Assembly: GCA_965213735.1 (NCBI GenBank)
Contig: CBDCAB010000006.1
Span: 1,302,001-1,366,000 of the forward strand
DNA length: 64,000 bases
Reading direction: 5' to 3'
Origin: CALDTK01 sp965213735
GTDB lineage: Bacteria; Bacteroidota; Bacteroidia; Chitinophagales; Saprospiraceae
This document shows positions 35,337 to 43,996 of the stretch, one piece after another. Each line of letters opens with the position of its first letter. Position 1 is the first letter of the stretch. The notes beneath the pieces were generated by a model, which searched no databases, was not told the DNA's origin, and was given only the letters and a program-made list of their open reading frames with translations. The position numbers and the translations under genes are program-made.

Positions 35337-36229
35337 TAGCGCTGCTGTTTTGCATACACATCATGACGTGCGGCACGCAAGGTGTTTTGAATGAGACTCA
35401 CCACCGTCATCGGCCCTACCCCACCCGGCACGGGCGTAATGGCAGCACACTTGTCTTTGACGCCAGCAAAATCTACGTCCCCCACCAAACGGTAGCCACG
35501 CTTACGTGTAGGATCATCGACACGGTTGATGCCGACGTCAATAACAACTGCTCCCTCCTTCACCATATCCGCAGTGACGTATTCAGCGCTGCCGATCGCA
35601 GCAACCAAAATATCAGCAGTACGCAGCACCTGCGGCAGCTCACGGGTGCGGGAATGACAGAGCGTGACGGTAGCGTTGCCAAACTTCGCTTTGCGACTCA
35701 GCAAAATGCTCAGCGGTGTACCAACGATATTCGACCTACCCAATACCACCGCATGCTGGCCCGAAGTCTCGATGTCATAGCGCTCGAGCAGCTGGAGGAT
35801 ACCGTAGGGAGTGGCTGGCAAATAGGCTTCGAGCCCCTGCGCCATACGCCCAAAATTGACGGGATGAAAGCCATCTACATCCTTGCGCGGATCGATGGCG
35901 AGCGTCACGGCTACCTCGTCGATGTGTGGCGGTAGCGGCAACTGCACAATGAAGCCATCAACACCCGCATCGGAATTCAACTCACGCACCTTGTCGAGAA
36001 GTTGCTCCTGCGTGGTGGATTTACCCAGCCGCACTGTCGTAGACCGAAAGCCTACTTCTTCGCACGAGCGTATCTTGTTGCGTACGTAACTTGCTGAGGC
36101 TGGATGCTTGCCTACCAGCACCGCCACTAGGTGCGGGGCGCGGTGACCAATCGCCAGGTGCGAACGAACCTGCTCCGCGATTTCATTTTTGATTAGAGCA
36201 GCAAGGGCTTTTCCGTCGAGCAACTTCAT
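35336..36229 (-). CDS. folD: Methylenetetrahydrofolate dehydrogenase/cyclohydrolase
   Basis: A 297-residue bifunctional enzyme of one-carbon metabolism. It has the conserved YVRNKIRSCEEVG (catalytic Lys), VDGFIVQLPLPPHI, the NADP-binding VVLGRSNIVGTPLS and PVPGGVGPMTV. It is first in a coupled set with prmA and the 1,498-residue gene. A near-consensus -7 box (TACTTTCG) lies six bases before the ATG. Confidence 0.96.
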   Translation of the reverse strand: MKLLDGKALAALIKNEIAEQVRSHLAIGHRAPHLVAVLVGKHPASASYVRNKIRSCEEVGFRSTTVRLGKSTTQEQLLDKVRELNSDAGVDGFIVQLPLPPHIDEVAVTLAIDPRKDVDGFHPVNFGRMAQGLEAYLPATPYGILQLLERYDIETSGQHAVVLGRSNIVGTPLSILLSRKAKFGNATVTLCHSRTRELPQVLRTADILVAAIGSAEYVTADMVKEGAVVIDVGINRVDDPTRKRGYRLVGDVDFAGVKDKCAAITPVPGGVGPMTVVSLIQNTLRAARHDVYAKQQR

Positions 36230-36234
36230 AAGCG

Positions 36235-36242
36235 CGAAAGTA
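36235..36242 (-). promoter_or_regulatory. Possible -7 promoter element (TACTTTCG) of folD
   Basis: One mismatch to TAnnTTTG on the minus strand, five bases before the folD ATG. The divergent GH1 gene begins 38 bases to the right. Confidence 0.45.
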
Positions 36243-36279
36243 GCCGTTCGCTCATCCCTACAAACTACCTTCCCCCAAC

Positions 36280-37458
36280 ATGGATCTTCCTTTTCCTGAT
36301 GACTTTATGTGGGGCACTTCCAGCGCCTTCGCCTGCATCGAAACCGCCTCCGACCACACCTTCAGCGGCCTCAAAGCACGCGACGGCCACTTGCTGACCC
36401 GGACCACCGACCACGAAAAGCGAAGGCTGCAAGACGTGGATCATATCGCCAGGTTTGGTAGCATCTATCGCTGTAGCGTCGACTGGGCGAGGCTACAGGC
36501 TAAAGCCTTCGATAGCTTCAATAAAGTGGCTGTGGCTGAGTATCGCGAATTCTTTGCTGCACTCAATCATCGCGGGGTGCGTATCGTGTTCGTGCTCCAT
36601 CACTTCGCTCATCCCGAATGGTTCGAACGCGACGGCGGCTGGAAATGGGAAAGCAATCAGGAGGTGTTCTACGATTACGCCACGCGCTGCATGGATGCCT
36701 TTGGGGACTTGGTGTACAGCTGGAATACCTTAAATGAGCCCAATATTTTTGCCCTTAATGCCTATTACCAGGGGCTGTGGCCTCCCTATGCGAAAAGCCT
36801 CACGCAGGCTTCGCGTGTGCTGGGCAATATGGCTCAAGCACATGAGCATCTCTACCGTCGCCTCAAAGATCGCTTTCCAGCTGCGCCAGTAGGCTACTGC
36901 CTGCACACTGTATTTGCGGAGGGTCGTGGCTTTCGTGCCCAGGCAACGGCCAGACTCTTCGACTGGTGGTTTTATAGCCGCCCCATCCAGCTCTTTACGC
37001 CTACAGATTATGTTGGCTTGAGCTACACCGCCTACGTTGTCTTCGATCCCGATCCGCTGATGGTCTCCACTGATGCTACCCGACTCGAGCAGTTAGGCAT
37101 TGAGCACGATCGGCTGTGGCCGCTGAAGCCAGATGGTTTAGCCTACAACATATCGCGCGTGCACAAAGACACTGGCAAGCCGATTTGGGTCTTCGACAAC
37201 GGCGTGTGTACCGACGATCCTGAGCGCCGCATCGCCATCACCAAGCGCTACCTCGCGGCTGTGCACAGTGCTATTCGCGAACGGGTGCCTGTGATGGGTT
37301 ATGCGCACAAAACAGCTTGGGATAGCTTCGAATGGCACTTTGGCCCGACTTATCGCTACGGTCTGCTGCACGTCGATCTCGGCACAATGGATCGCGAGAA
37401 TACCGCTGCTGCAGATTGGTACGAGCATCTGGTGGCAAGCAGTACTGTTGAGCTATGA
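36280..37458 (+). CDS. Glycoside hydrolase family 1-like protein with altered nucleophile
   Basis: A 392-residue (beta/alpha)8 protein of family GH1 (beta-glucosidase type), cytosolic by lack of a signal. The N-terminal FMWGTSSAFACIE and the acid/base motif TLNEPN (Glu153) are present. The nucleophile motif, normally TENG, reads VFDNG, so the catalytic Glu is Asp at position 306. The chain is also shorter than typical GH1 enzymes (about 450). It may be a slow or repurposed enzyme. It overlaps the next gene by ATGA. Confidence 0.85.
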   Translation: MDLPFPDDFMWGTSSAFACIETASDHTFSGLKARDGHLLTRTTDHEKRRLQDVDHIARFGSIYRCSVDWARLQAKAFDSFNKVAVAEYREFFAALNHRGVRIVFVLHHFAHPEWFERDGGWKWESNQEVFYDYATRCMDAFGDLVYSWNTLNEPNIFALNAYYQGLWPPYAKSLTQASRVLGNMAQAHEHLYRRLKDRFPAAPVGYCLHTVFAEGRGFRAQATARLFDWWFYSRPIQLFTPTDYVGLSYTAYVVFDPDPLMVSTDATRLEQLGIEHDRLWPLKPDGLAYNISRVHKDTGKPIWVFDNGVCTDDPERRIAITKRYLAAVHSAIRERVPVMGYAHKTAWDSFEWHFGPTYRYGLLHVDLGTMDRENTAAADWYEHLVASSTVEL

Positions 37459-38237
37459 GGCTGCTGTGGCTGGTCGTGCTTCTTTCAGCTTTCGCCAAAA
37501 CAACACCTGCCCAAGTGCACGCTCCCCTCGCCGAAGCTTTGGGTTTGGCTACTGTGGCTAGTGAAAACATTTGGGGAGCCGCAGAAAACCCAGCTACGCT
37601 ACCCGCTCAGACAGGATTTACAGCCCTTGGCTACGGACTTACGCCAGCACAAGTCGCAGAACTTAGTCGCTACGGGCTCGACTTAGGCTACCGCAACAAA
37701 GCCGGCTTCTTCAACCTGAGTGTGCAGCAAATTTCGCCCCCAGGCTACGCCAGCACCAGTCTCCACGCCGGCGTGGGGCGCCAACTCGCTAAAGATTTCT
37801 ATGCCGGCATTCGACTCGGTGTGGCACTTGCCAATTATGAGGAATACGGGAGCGATCTCAATCCCGTCGCACAATTGGGCATACGGTACAAAGTCACCAA
37901 AGCCCTCTTTGCGGGTGCACATTATACTTACATCGAAACCAAATTCGTGCCTCTCGCCGAGCACAACCTGCGCGTCGGCGTTGACTACGCTTCGAGTGAG
38001 CGGGTGCATCTGCTGCTGTCGGTGCGACAAACCATCGGGGAGTCTCTCGCAGGAGGTTTTGGCGTAAGCTGGCAGGCTGCACCACGACTGGCATTTAGGG
38101 CTGGTGTGCGTACCGGTGGAACAGCCTTTAGCCTCGGCGTCGATGCTACCGTACTCGGCAAACTGAGGCTAGCCGTCACTGCTGTAGCTTATCAAGATAT
38201 TCCTGTGGCTGGCTCCTATGGCATCTACTATCACTAA
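37455..38237 (+). CDS. Outer-membrane beta-barrel protein (PorV/PorQ-like look)
   Basis: A 260-residue protein with a signal peptide (LLWLVVLLSAFAKTTPAQ) and alternating amphipathic strands ending in YGIYYH, consistent with a small outer-membrane barrel. The segment WGAAENPATLPAQTGFTALGYG resembles the start of PorV/PorQ-type barrels used around the type IX system, but I cannot assign it to one. One copy of the hairpin word is inside the signal peptide, another near the C-terminus (GGFGVSW). It is coupled to the GH1 gene by ATGA. Confidence 0.7.
   Translation: MRLLWLVVLLSAFAKTTPAQVHAPLAEALGLATVASENIWGAAENPATLPAQTGFTALGYGLTPAQVAELSRYGLDLGYRNKAGFFNLSVQQISPPGYASTSLHAGVGRQLAKDFYAGIRLGVALANYEEYGSDLNPVAQLGIRYKVTKALFAGAHYTYIETKFVPLAEHNLRVGVDYASSERVHLLLSVRQTIGESLAGGFGVSWQAAPRLAFRAGVRTGGTAFSLGVDATVLGKLRLAVTAVAYQDIPVAGSYGIYYH
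37487..37501 (-). repeat. Hairpin word in a signal-peptide region
   Basis: GTTTTGGCGAAAGCT, G-T outer pair, loop GAAA. In the small barrel gene's signal peptide; read as SAFAKT. Confidence 0.86.
38056..38070 (+). repeat. Hairpin word, GTAA loop
   Basis: GTTTTGGCGTAAGCT, G-T outer pair. In the same barrel gene as the 37487 copy, opposite orientation; read as GFGVS. Confidence 0.86.
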
Positions 38238-38239
38238 GT

Positions 38240-38680
38240 ATGGCAGCAACTTCAGAAAAAGTCCGCGTCGATAAGTGGCTGTGGGCAGTGCGCATTTTTA
38301 AGAGCCGTACCCTCGCCAGCGATGTATGCAAGCAAGGTCACGTCAAACTCAACGGCAAGACTCTCAAACCCAGCTCCAACATCAGTGAAGGCGATGTACT
38401 GCGCGTGCGACGCAACGGCTACGATATGGAGTACAAGGTGCTGCAGCTTCTACAAAAGCGCGTGGGTGCACCCATAGCCGTGACTTGCTACGAGGATGTG
38501 ACGCCCGAAGAAGAACTGCGCAAATTTGATGAGTGGTACATCGGCAAGGGCCGGGCAGAAATGCGCGAGCGCGGCACCGGTCGCCCCACTAAACGCGAAC
38601 GCCGCGTTATTGAAGACTTCAAAGACTACGGCGAAGAGTACGACTGGGGATGGATCGATGAGGACGAGAGCGAGCGCTAA
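38240..38680 (+). CDS. hslR: S4-domain RNA-binding protein, Hsp15 family
   Basis: A 146-residue protein with an N-terminal S4 RNA-binding domain (VRVDKWLWAVRIFKSRTLAS, GHVKLNGKTLKPSS) and a basic/acidic C-terminal tail. Hsp15 binds the stalled 50S subunit carrying nascent chains. It begins two bases after the previous stop and its stop region overlaps by four bases with the convergent ribBA stop. Confidence 0.92.
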   Translation: MAATSEKVRVDKWLWAVRIFKSRTLASDVCKQGHVKLNGKTLKPSSNISEGDVLRVRRNGYDMEYKVLQLLQKRVGAPIAVTCYEDVTPEEELRKFDEWYIGKGRAEMRERGTGRPTKRERRVIEDFKDYGEEYDWGWIDEDESER

Positions 38681-39801
38681 AATCCTACCGTGTCAGTGAC
38701 TTCGAGCCCGTAGCCGTCAATGGCCACCCGTCGTTTGGGGTGGTTGGAGAGCAGTCGTATCTTACTCAGCCCGAGCTCCCGCAATATCTGAGCGCCAATA
38801 CCGAAATCTCGCTGCTCCAGCTTGTCTTCCTCGGGAGCTTTGATGGGGCGCTCCTTGATACTGCGCAGCATACTGAGCAAATCACCGGTTTTTTCGCCGT
38901 GGCGCATCAGCAACAGCACACCCTTGCCTGCCTTGGCAATAGCTTCGAGGCTGCGCTGGACGCCATTGTTCTGGTCGGCGAGCAGAACGCCTAGCATGTC
39001 CTCTGCTCCGTAAGCTGACTGCACGCGTACCAGCACTTCATCATCAGCATCCCAGCTGCCTTTGGTCAGCGCAAGATGAACGTCGCCGGTGGTGATTTGC
39101 GTAAAAGCCGCGAGTTTGAGCTTGCCAAAGCGAGACGCAAAAGGAAGCTCCACCTCTCGACGCACGAGGCGCTCGGTGCGCATCCGGTAGGCCACCAAAT
39201 CCTTAATCGCAATGATCTTGAGGTCGAAGCGCTGAGCAATCTGACGCAGCTGGGGCAGGCGCGCCATAGTGCCATCCTCATTCATAATTTCAACCACCAC
39301 ACCCACTGGCGGAAAGCCCGCCATACGCGCCAAATCCACCGCCGCTTCTGTGTGACCTGTCCGACGCAGTACCCCACCCGATTTGGCTCGCAACGGGAAT
39401 ATGTGTCCAGGTCGAGCAAACTGATCGGGCTTTGTATCGAGTGAAGTCAGCGCCCGCAAACACGTCGCGCGATCGTAGGCACTAATACCTGTTGTACAGC
39501 CTGAGCCAATTAGGTCGATGCTGATGGTAAAAGCCGTCTCGTGCAGCTCCGTATTCTCCGGCACCATCGGCCTCAACTCGAAGCGATCGGCAAGCGTTTC
39601 GTCGATGGGAGCACAGATGAGGCCACGCGCATGAGTAGCCATGAAGTTGACGATCTCAGGCGTGATGGTGGAGGCGCAGGTAACGAAATCACCTTCGTTT
39701 TCGCGATCTTCATCATCAACCACAATGATGACTTTACCCCGCTTGAGGTCTTCGATGGCCGCCTCTATCGTATCGAGGTCCTGTGCTAGCAAGGTCTCCA
39801 T
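38677..39801 (-). CDS. ribBA: 3,4-dihydroxy-2-butanone-4-phosphate synthase with degenerate GTP cyclohydrolase II domain
   Basis: 374 residues. The first ~205 form a complete DHBP synthase (VVDDEDRENEGDF, RPGHIFPLRAKSGGVLRRTGHTEAAVDLA), which makes the four-carbon riboflavin precursor from ribulose-5-phosphate. The remaining ~165 match GTP cyclohydrolase II in outline (FGIGAQILRELGLSKIRLLSNHP), but the zinc-binding Cys set (normally C-x10-CxC) is absent; the region reads SAYGAEDMLGVLLADQNNG. The second activity is therefore probably lost and must come from another gene. Confidence 0.88.
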   Translation of the reverse strand: METLLAQDLDTIEAAIEDLKRGKVIIVVDDEDRENEGDFVTCASTITPEIVNFMATHARGLICAPIDETLADRFELRPMVPENTELHETAFTISIDLIGSGCTTGISAYDRATCLRALTSLDTKPDQFARPGHIFPLRAKSGGVLRRTGHTEAAVDLARMAGFPPVGVVVEIMNEDGTMARLPQLRQIAQRFDLKIIAIKDLVAYRMRTERLVRREVELPFASRFGKLKLAAFTQITTGDVHLALTKGSWDADDEVLVRVQSAYGAEDMLGVLLADQNNGVQRSLEAIAKAGKGVLLLMRHGEKTGDLLSMLRSIKERPIKAPEEDKLEQRDFGIGAQILRELGLSKIRLLSNHPKRRVAIDGYGLEVTDTVGF

Positions 39802-39843
39802 GCTTGAAGTACAACTTAGTCAGCAACTTGTTACAGCAGCGGC

Positions 39844-41079
39844 CTACTTGGCCTCTTTGCGGGCTTTTTTCGCCACGTGGATACGGTCGCGAATTTGCGA
39901 GGCCACGCCATACCCGATGCGTGCAAAATCGAACTGGTCGCGTATAAATCCACGTGCTGCCTCGCCGATGCGATCGAGTGCTGCACTGTTGTTGTGAATG
40001 AAGCGCACCTGGTCTACAAAAGCTGTCGGACTGCGGCAGATCAGCACTTGGTTGCGGTCTTGGGCGGCGATGCCTTCCAGCCCCATCTGAGTGGTAAGTA
40101 CGACTCTCCCGCACACCATTGCGTCGAGAATTTTGACGCGCGTCCCGCTGCCGCTCAAAATGGGGGCTACCGTCATCGGGAAACGGCGCAGAAACTCACC
40201 ACTATCGTCTACCTCCCCGTGCACGTATACTTCGGGCATTCGCAGGTTTGTAATTTCAGGTGGTGTTTTGCGACCGGCGATATGAAACTGCAGCGTGGGG
40301 AAGCGCTCGTGCAGCATAGGCCATACGCTCTTGAGAAACCACTTGAGCCCCTCCTGATTTGGAGCCCAGTCGAGTGAGCCGATGAAGCTAATGGCAAAAG
40401 GTAATTCACTCAGCTTCACCAGCTTTTCGCCTAGACAACCTACCGAGTCATACCCCACGGGCACAGTGTGCATGCTACCGGTGTAGCCGAGGTCTTCCAC
40501 AAACTGCTCGCCATCGCGGGCAGTGATCGGCAGCAACAAATCTGCTCGATTAATCCACTCGATCTCGAAGCGCTTGAGCCTACGCGCAAACATCTTATAG
40601 GCTGGCCGCAGCAGCAAGTTGCCCCGCTTGCCGATCCGTGCCCAAATCTCATGCTCGATATTGTGCGCCCGCAGCACGACCACCGCCTTGGAGTAGCGGC
40701 GGATCACGGGGATGTAGATCGCTAGAATACTCGTCTCCAGCACCACCGCATCGTAGCGGTGCATCTGCAGGATAGTGCGCAGTTGCACCGCAAATTCCTC
40801 TGAATCAAAGCGATTGACGTGATAACTCCCCTTACGAAAGAAGCTCATCGAGGCATCCCACCAGGTGACGTCGTTGTCGAGATCGCAACTCGAAATACTC
40901 CCGTAGTGTGGCAGATCAGCTTTCTGCGGGTCCTTAATTCTGTGCTTGCTCGTATTGAAGCTCAGCAGGTCTACTGTGCAGCCGGCCTCTCTAAGCCCTT
41001 GAGCTAGTGCTCGCACCGCTACACCCTCTCCGTCTTTTACTGGAAACGGAAATTTTTTGCAGACCTGAAGGATCCTCAT
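39844..41079 (-). CDS. Glycosyltransferase, GT4/group 1 type
   Basis: A 411-residue GT-B fold sugar transferase, cytosolic. The N-terminal domain opens with MRILQVCKKFPFPVKDGEG; the C-terminal donor-binding domain has AISFIGSLDWAPNQEG, FHIAGR and the sugar-nucleotide contact region APILSGSGTRVKILDAM. The ATG at 41079 is preferred over 41139 because it begins the first beta strand. Acceptor and sugar are not predictable. It follows ribBA at 42 bases on the same strand upstream, but no pathway link is seen. Confidence 0.88.
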   Translation of the reverse strand: MRILQVCKKFPFPVKDGEGVAVRALAQGLREAGCTVDLLSFNTSKHRIKDPQKADLPHYGSISSCDLDNDVTWWDASMSFFRKGSYHVNRFDSEEFAVQLRTILQMHRYDAVVLETSILAIYIPVIRRYSKAVVVLRAHNIEHEIWARIGKRGNLLLRPAYKMFARRLKRFEIEWINRADLLLPITARDGEQFVEDLGYTGSMHTVPVGYDSVGCLGEKLVKLSELPFAISFIGSLDWAPNQEGLKWFLKSVWPMLHERFPTLQFHIAGRKTPPEITNLRMPEVYVHGEVDDSGEFLRRFPMTVAPILSGSGTRVKILDAMVCGRVVLTTQMGLEGIAAQDRNQVLICRSPTAFVDQVRFIHNNSAALDRIGEAARGFIRDQFDFARIGYGVASQIRDRIHVAKKARKEAK

Positions 41080-41153
41080 AAGCAGTGTGTGTTGTGTAGC
41101 GTTGCACGTGGCGCAACCCCGACTAGTGAGTGGCCACAAGTTGCACCTTCTCG

Positions 41154-43034
41154 TTAATTTTCACTGTCACTTATCCGCGGATAATCGTTATTCATTTTGT
41201 CGGCTTCCGACATCCGCAGCTTTGGATCGATGCGAAGTCGCGAAATTCGCTCGAGCGGAATGGGTAGTTCGAGCTCGTACGTAGGGTTGGTCCAGGGCCA
41301 ATCAGCAGCCAGTCGACGTCCCTCCAGCGGAGCGTGGCCACGCTGGAGCACAGTGGGAATGTGATAGACTACTGCCTCACCATTGCTGTCTTCCAGCGCA
41401 AGGTCGAGCGGGAATGGCATGCCACCCACCTTGCGGAGGCGCACCACTGATTTGTTTGCTCCTGCTTGATACACACTATCTATAGCATAGTCAATCTGGT
41501 GGGTAGTATTCACCATGTACTGGAGGTACCAATCGAGTTCTTGCCCGGAGGTCTTTTCCATCACGCGGATAAAATCATTCGGCGTGGGATGCTTAAACTT
41601 CCACTCTTGGAAGTAGCGCTTCATTCCTCGGTCGAAGGCCTCATCGCCAATAATCGCACGGAGTTGATAGAGAAACAGTTGGCCTTTGACATAGCTTCCG
41701 ACACCGTATGCGGCATTGGTAGTATAGTGGTCGGCATGCGTACTGATGGGCTCGCTTCTACCGGAATTGGTAAATCGAGCGTAGCCCATGATGGTGCCCT
41801 CGTGAGGATTGTCGGCTACCTCAGCTCCGGGTAGAGCACCTGTGCTGGCGAGGTAATTCATGACTTCTGCCGAGGCGTAGCTGGTAAAGCCTTCATCCAT
41901 CCAAGGGTAAAGGCTTTCATTGCTAGCAAGGATAAACTGGTACCACGAGTGCATCAATTCGTGCACCGACACGCCTACCAGACTTTGCAAAGAGCGTTCC
42001 CCGGTGATGAGGGTGCACATGGCGTATTCCATACCACCGTCGCCACCCTGGATGATAGCGTACTTCTCGTATGGGTACTGCCCGTAGTTGGCGTTGATAA
42101 ATACCAACGCTGCATCCATAATTGCAGGCAGTTGCTCCCAATTCTCGGTGGTGAGTTCGCTGGGGATGAAGTAAAATTCGAGCAGCGTCCCATCCGCACG
42201 CTTACGCTCGACGCGACGATAAGCTGGATCGGCAGCCCATGTAAAATCATGGACATTGGGGGCTACCCTGCGGTGAGCGATGTAGTCTCCTTTCTTGATT
42301 GCTCGTTCGAGCCGGCGCTTGTCTCTTCGCTCAAAATCATCGGCGAAATCGTCATCGACATCGCGCATGTATCCCGTACCGGCAAACACTTGATCGGCAG
42401 GCAAGGCGACCGTTACGTCGAAGTCGCCCCACACCCCGTGAAACTCTCGGCCTACATAGGGATTGGCGTGCCAGCCCATATAATCGTACTCCACCACTTT
42501 CGGATACCACTGACTCATCGAGTAGTCTACACCTTCCGCATTGTTGCGGCCGCTACGTCTCACCTGCTCCGGCACCTGCCCACTGAAGCGCATTTCGAAT
42601 TCGACTTCTTCACCAGGTAGAATGGGCTCGGCAAGAATGACTACCGCCACAGTTTCTTCCTCCTTGACGATTACAGGTGTACCATCTTGGGTCAGCAGGT
42701 CGATGTGGAGGTATCCTTGCTGCTCGGGCGTGAGTTGGCCGATGCGGCTGCCCACACGTGGATCGGCATCGAGGATGGTCTGCGAGCGCACATCCATCAT
42801 GCTCCCCGGCTGAAAGGCATTGGGGTACAGGTGGAAATAAAATTGCGTGAGGGTGTCGGGACTGTTGTTGGTATATTCTACCCGCTCGGTGCCCATGTAT
42901 TGGTGGGTGTCGGTATCGAGGGCGGTTGCAATGGTATAGTCGGCCTCTTGCTGCCAGTATTGTGCTGAAAGGATGTTTACGCTTCCGCAAAACAGGGCAG
43001 CTGTCGCGAGGTAATGGAGTTTGTTGAGCTTCAA
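41154..43034 (-). CDS. M1 family zinc metallopeptidase, exported
   Basis: A 626-residue aminopeptidase-like protein with a signal peptide (YLATAALFCGSVNILSA). The zinc site is intact: HELMH with His358, Glu359 and His362, and the third ligand Glu381 in MDEGF. The substrate motif GxMEN appears as GGMEYA, a change seen in the Bacteroidota secreted branch. It overlaps the CPBP gene by ATGA and so is the third gene in the accD-CPBP-M1 series. No T9SS tail; a periplasmic role is likely. Confidence 0.92.
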   Translation of the reverse strand: MKLNKLHYLATAALFCGSVNILSAQYWQQEADYTIATALDTDTHQYMGTERVEYTNNSPDTLTQFYFHLYPNAFQPGSMMDVRSQTILDADPRVGSRIGQLTPEQQGYLHIDLLTQDGTPVIVKEEETVAVVILAEPILPGEEVEFEMRFSGQVPEQVRRSGRNNAEGVDYSMSQWYPKVVEYDYMGWHANPYVGREFHGVWGDFDVTVALPADQVFAGTGYMRDVDDDFADDFERRDKRRLERAIKKGDYIAHRRVAPNVHDFTWAADPAYRRVERKRADGTLLEFYFIPSELTTENWEQLPAIMDAALVFINANYGQYPYEKYAIIQGGDGGMEYAMCTLITGERSLQSLVGVSVHELMHSWYQFILASNESLYPWMDEGFTSYASAEVMNYLASTGALPGAEVADNPHEGTIMGYARFTNSGRSEPISTHADHYTTNAAYGVGSYVKGQLFLYQLRAIIGDEAFDRGMKRYFQEWKFKHPTPNDFIRVMEKTSGQELDWYLQYMVNTTHQIDYAIDSVYQAGANKSVVRLRKVGGMPFPLDLALEDSNGEAVVYHIPTVLQRGHAPLEGRRLAADWPWTNPTYELELPIPLERISRLRIDPKLRMSEADKMNNDYPRISDSEN

Positions 43035-43996
43035 AAGAAGGAAGGTTTAGAGGTTGCTGGTAGTCGCTTAAACGCGTCGAGGCTCCAATGGCTTGTTTTG
43101 GCGAAAGCCCAAAAAAATAAACTCGCCTGCACCACAAACATGGCAAGCGCAGACGGTGCATGATAAGTCAGTTGCTCGAATATGGGCGCCGTAGGTAGAG
43201 CCGAGCCTTTTAAATTAACGGCAACCGTGCTGTAGAGATTGGTAGCTAGATGCACGCCGAGCGCCAACTCCAGCCCATTATCAAACACTGATATGGTCGC
43301 TAAAAATAACCCCACACCTATGTAGTAGCCAGCCATCAGCGTAAGCCCAAACTTGGCCACCTCAGGGTTGGCAAAGTGCAGCACGCCAAACAAGGCCGAA
43401 CTCACCACGACTCCCAGCAAAGGCCAGCGCGTATGATGCACCACCACCTGATGCAAATAGCCCCGAATCGCCAACTCTTCGAAGGCAATTTGTAGTGGAA
43501 TCAGCGCGAGCAATACCCCCAGCATAGGCCAAAACCGCGCAGGCTCAAACGCAAACGCATAGGCTGCCGGCTGAAATTGATACAGCACCAGCTCACCCAG
43601 CAGGAGCAGAATCAGCCACACCACCGTTGCACGACCGAGGCGACCCCAGCGAAGCGTAGCATGTAGAGGTCTTACCAAGGTGCGCCAACTCCTGTGGTGC
43701 AGCCAGTGCACCAGCACCACGAGCGCAAACAAGCCCAGCACCAGTGGTAAGAGCACCAAGACTACGTAGACGATGTTGCTGATGCCTACCTCGGCAGGAA
43801 CGATATTGGTGGTGTCGAGCCCTCGCTGCTGAACAGCCAAGCTGCGGCTGAGCACCACCAGCATCGGCAGACTACCTACAAAGACAACGAAAACGACTGC
43901 GATGAGCACCAAAAGCTCGCGCCACCAGTCTGTGTGACCTACACGAGCACCTGCTGAAAAATTTGGGACAGGCTCGAGCTGCTCAACAGAAATCAC
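43031..43996 (-). CDS. CPBP family intramembrane protease
   Basis: 321 residues with about eight membrane helices. The CPBP (Abi) motifs are present: FEELAIRGYLHQ (EExxxR) and FGVLHFANPEV (FxxxH). The family includes type II CAAX-prenyl endopeptidases; bacterial targets are mostly unknown. Translation begins with GTG, whose G is the last base of the accD stop (TAGTG), and ends in an ATGA overlap with the M1 peptidase. The hairpin word lies near the C-terminus (FWAFAKTS). Confidence 0.9.
   Translation of the reverse strand: MISVEQLEPVPNFSAGARVGHTDWWRELLVLIAVVFVVFVGSLPMLVVLSRSLAVQQRGLDTTNIVPAEVGISNIVYVVLVLLPLVLGLFALVVLVHWLHHRSWRTLVRPLHATLRWGRLGRATVVWLILLLLGELVLYQFQPAAYAFAFEPARFWPMLGVLLALIPLQIAFEELAIRGYLHQVVVHHTRWPLLGVVVSSALFGVLHFANPEVAKFGLTLMAGYYIGVGLFLATISVFDNGLELALGVHLATNLYSTVAVNLKGSALPTAPIFEQLTYHAPSALAMFVVQASLFFWAFAKTSHWSLDAFKRLPATSKPSFF
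43095..43109 (+). repeat. Hairpin word, GC form
   Basis: GTTTTGGCGAAAGCC, full stem. Near the C-terminal end of the CPBP gene, antisense; read as AFAKT. Confidence 0.88.
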
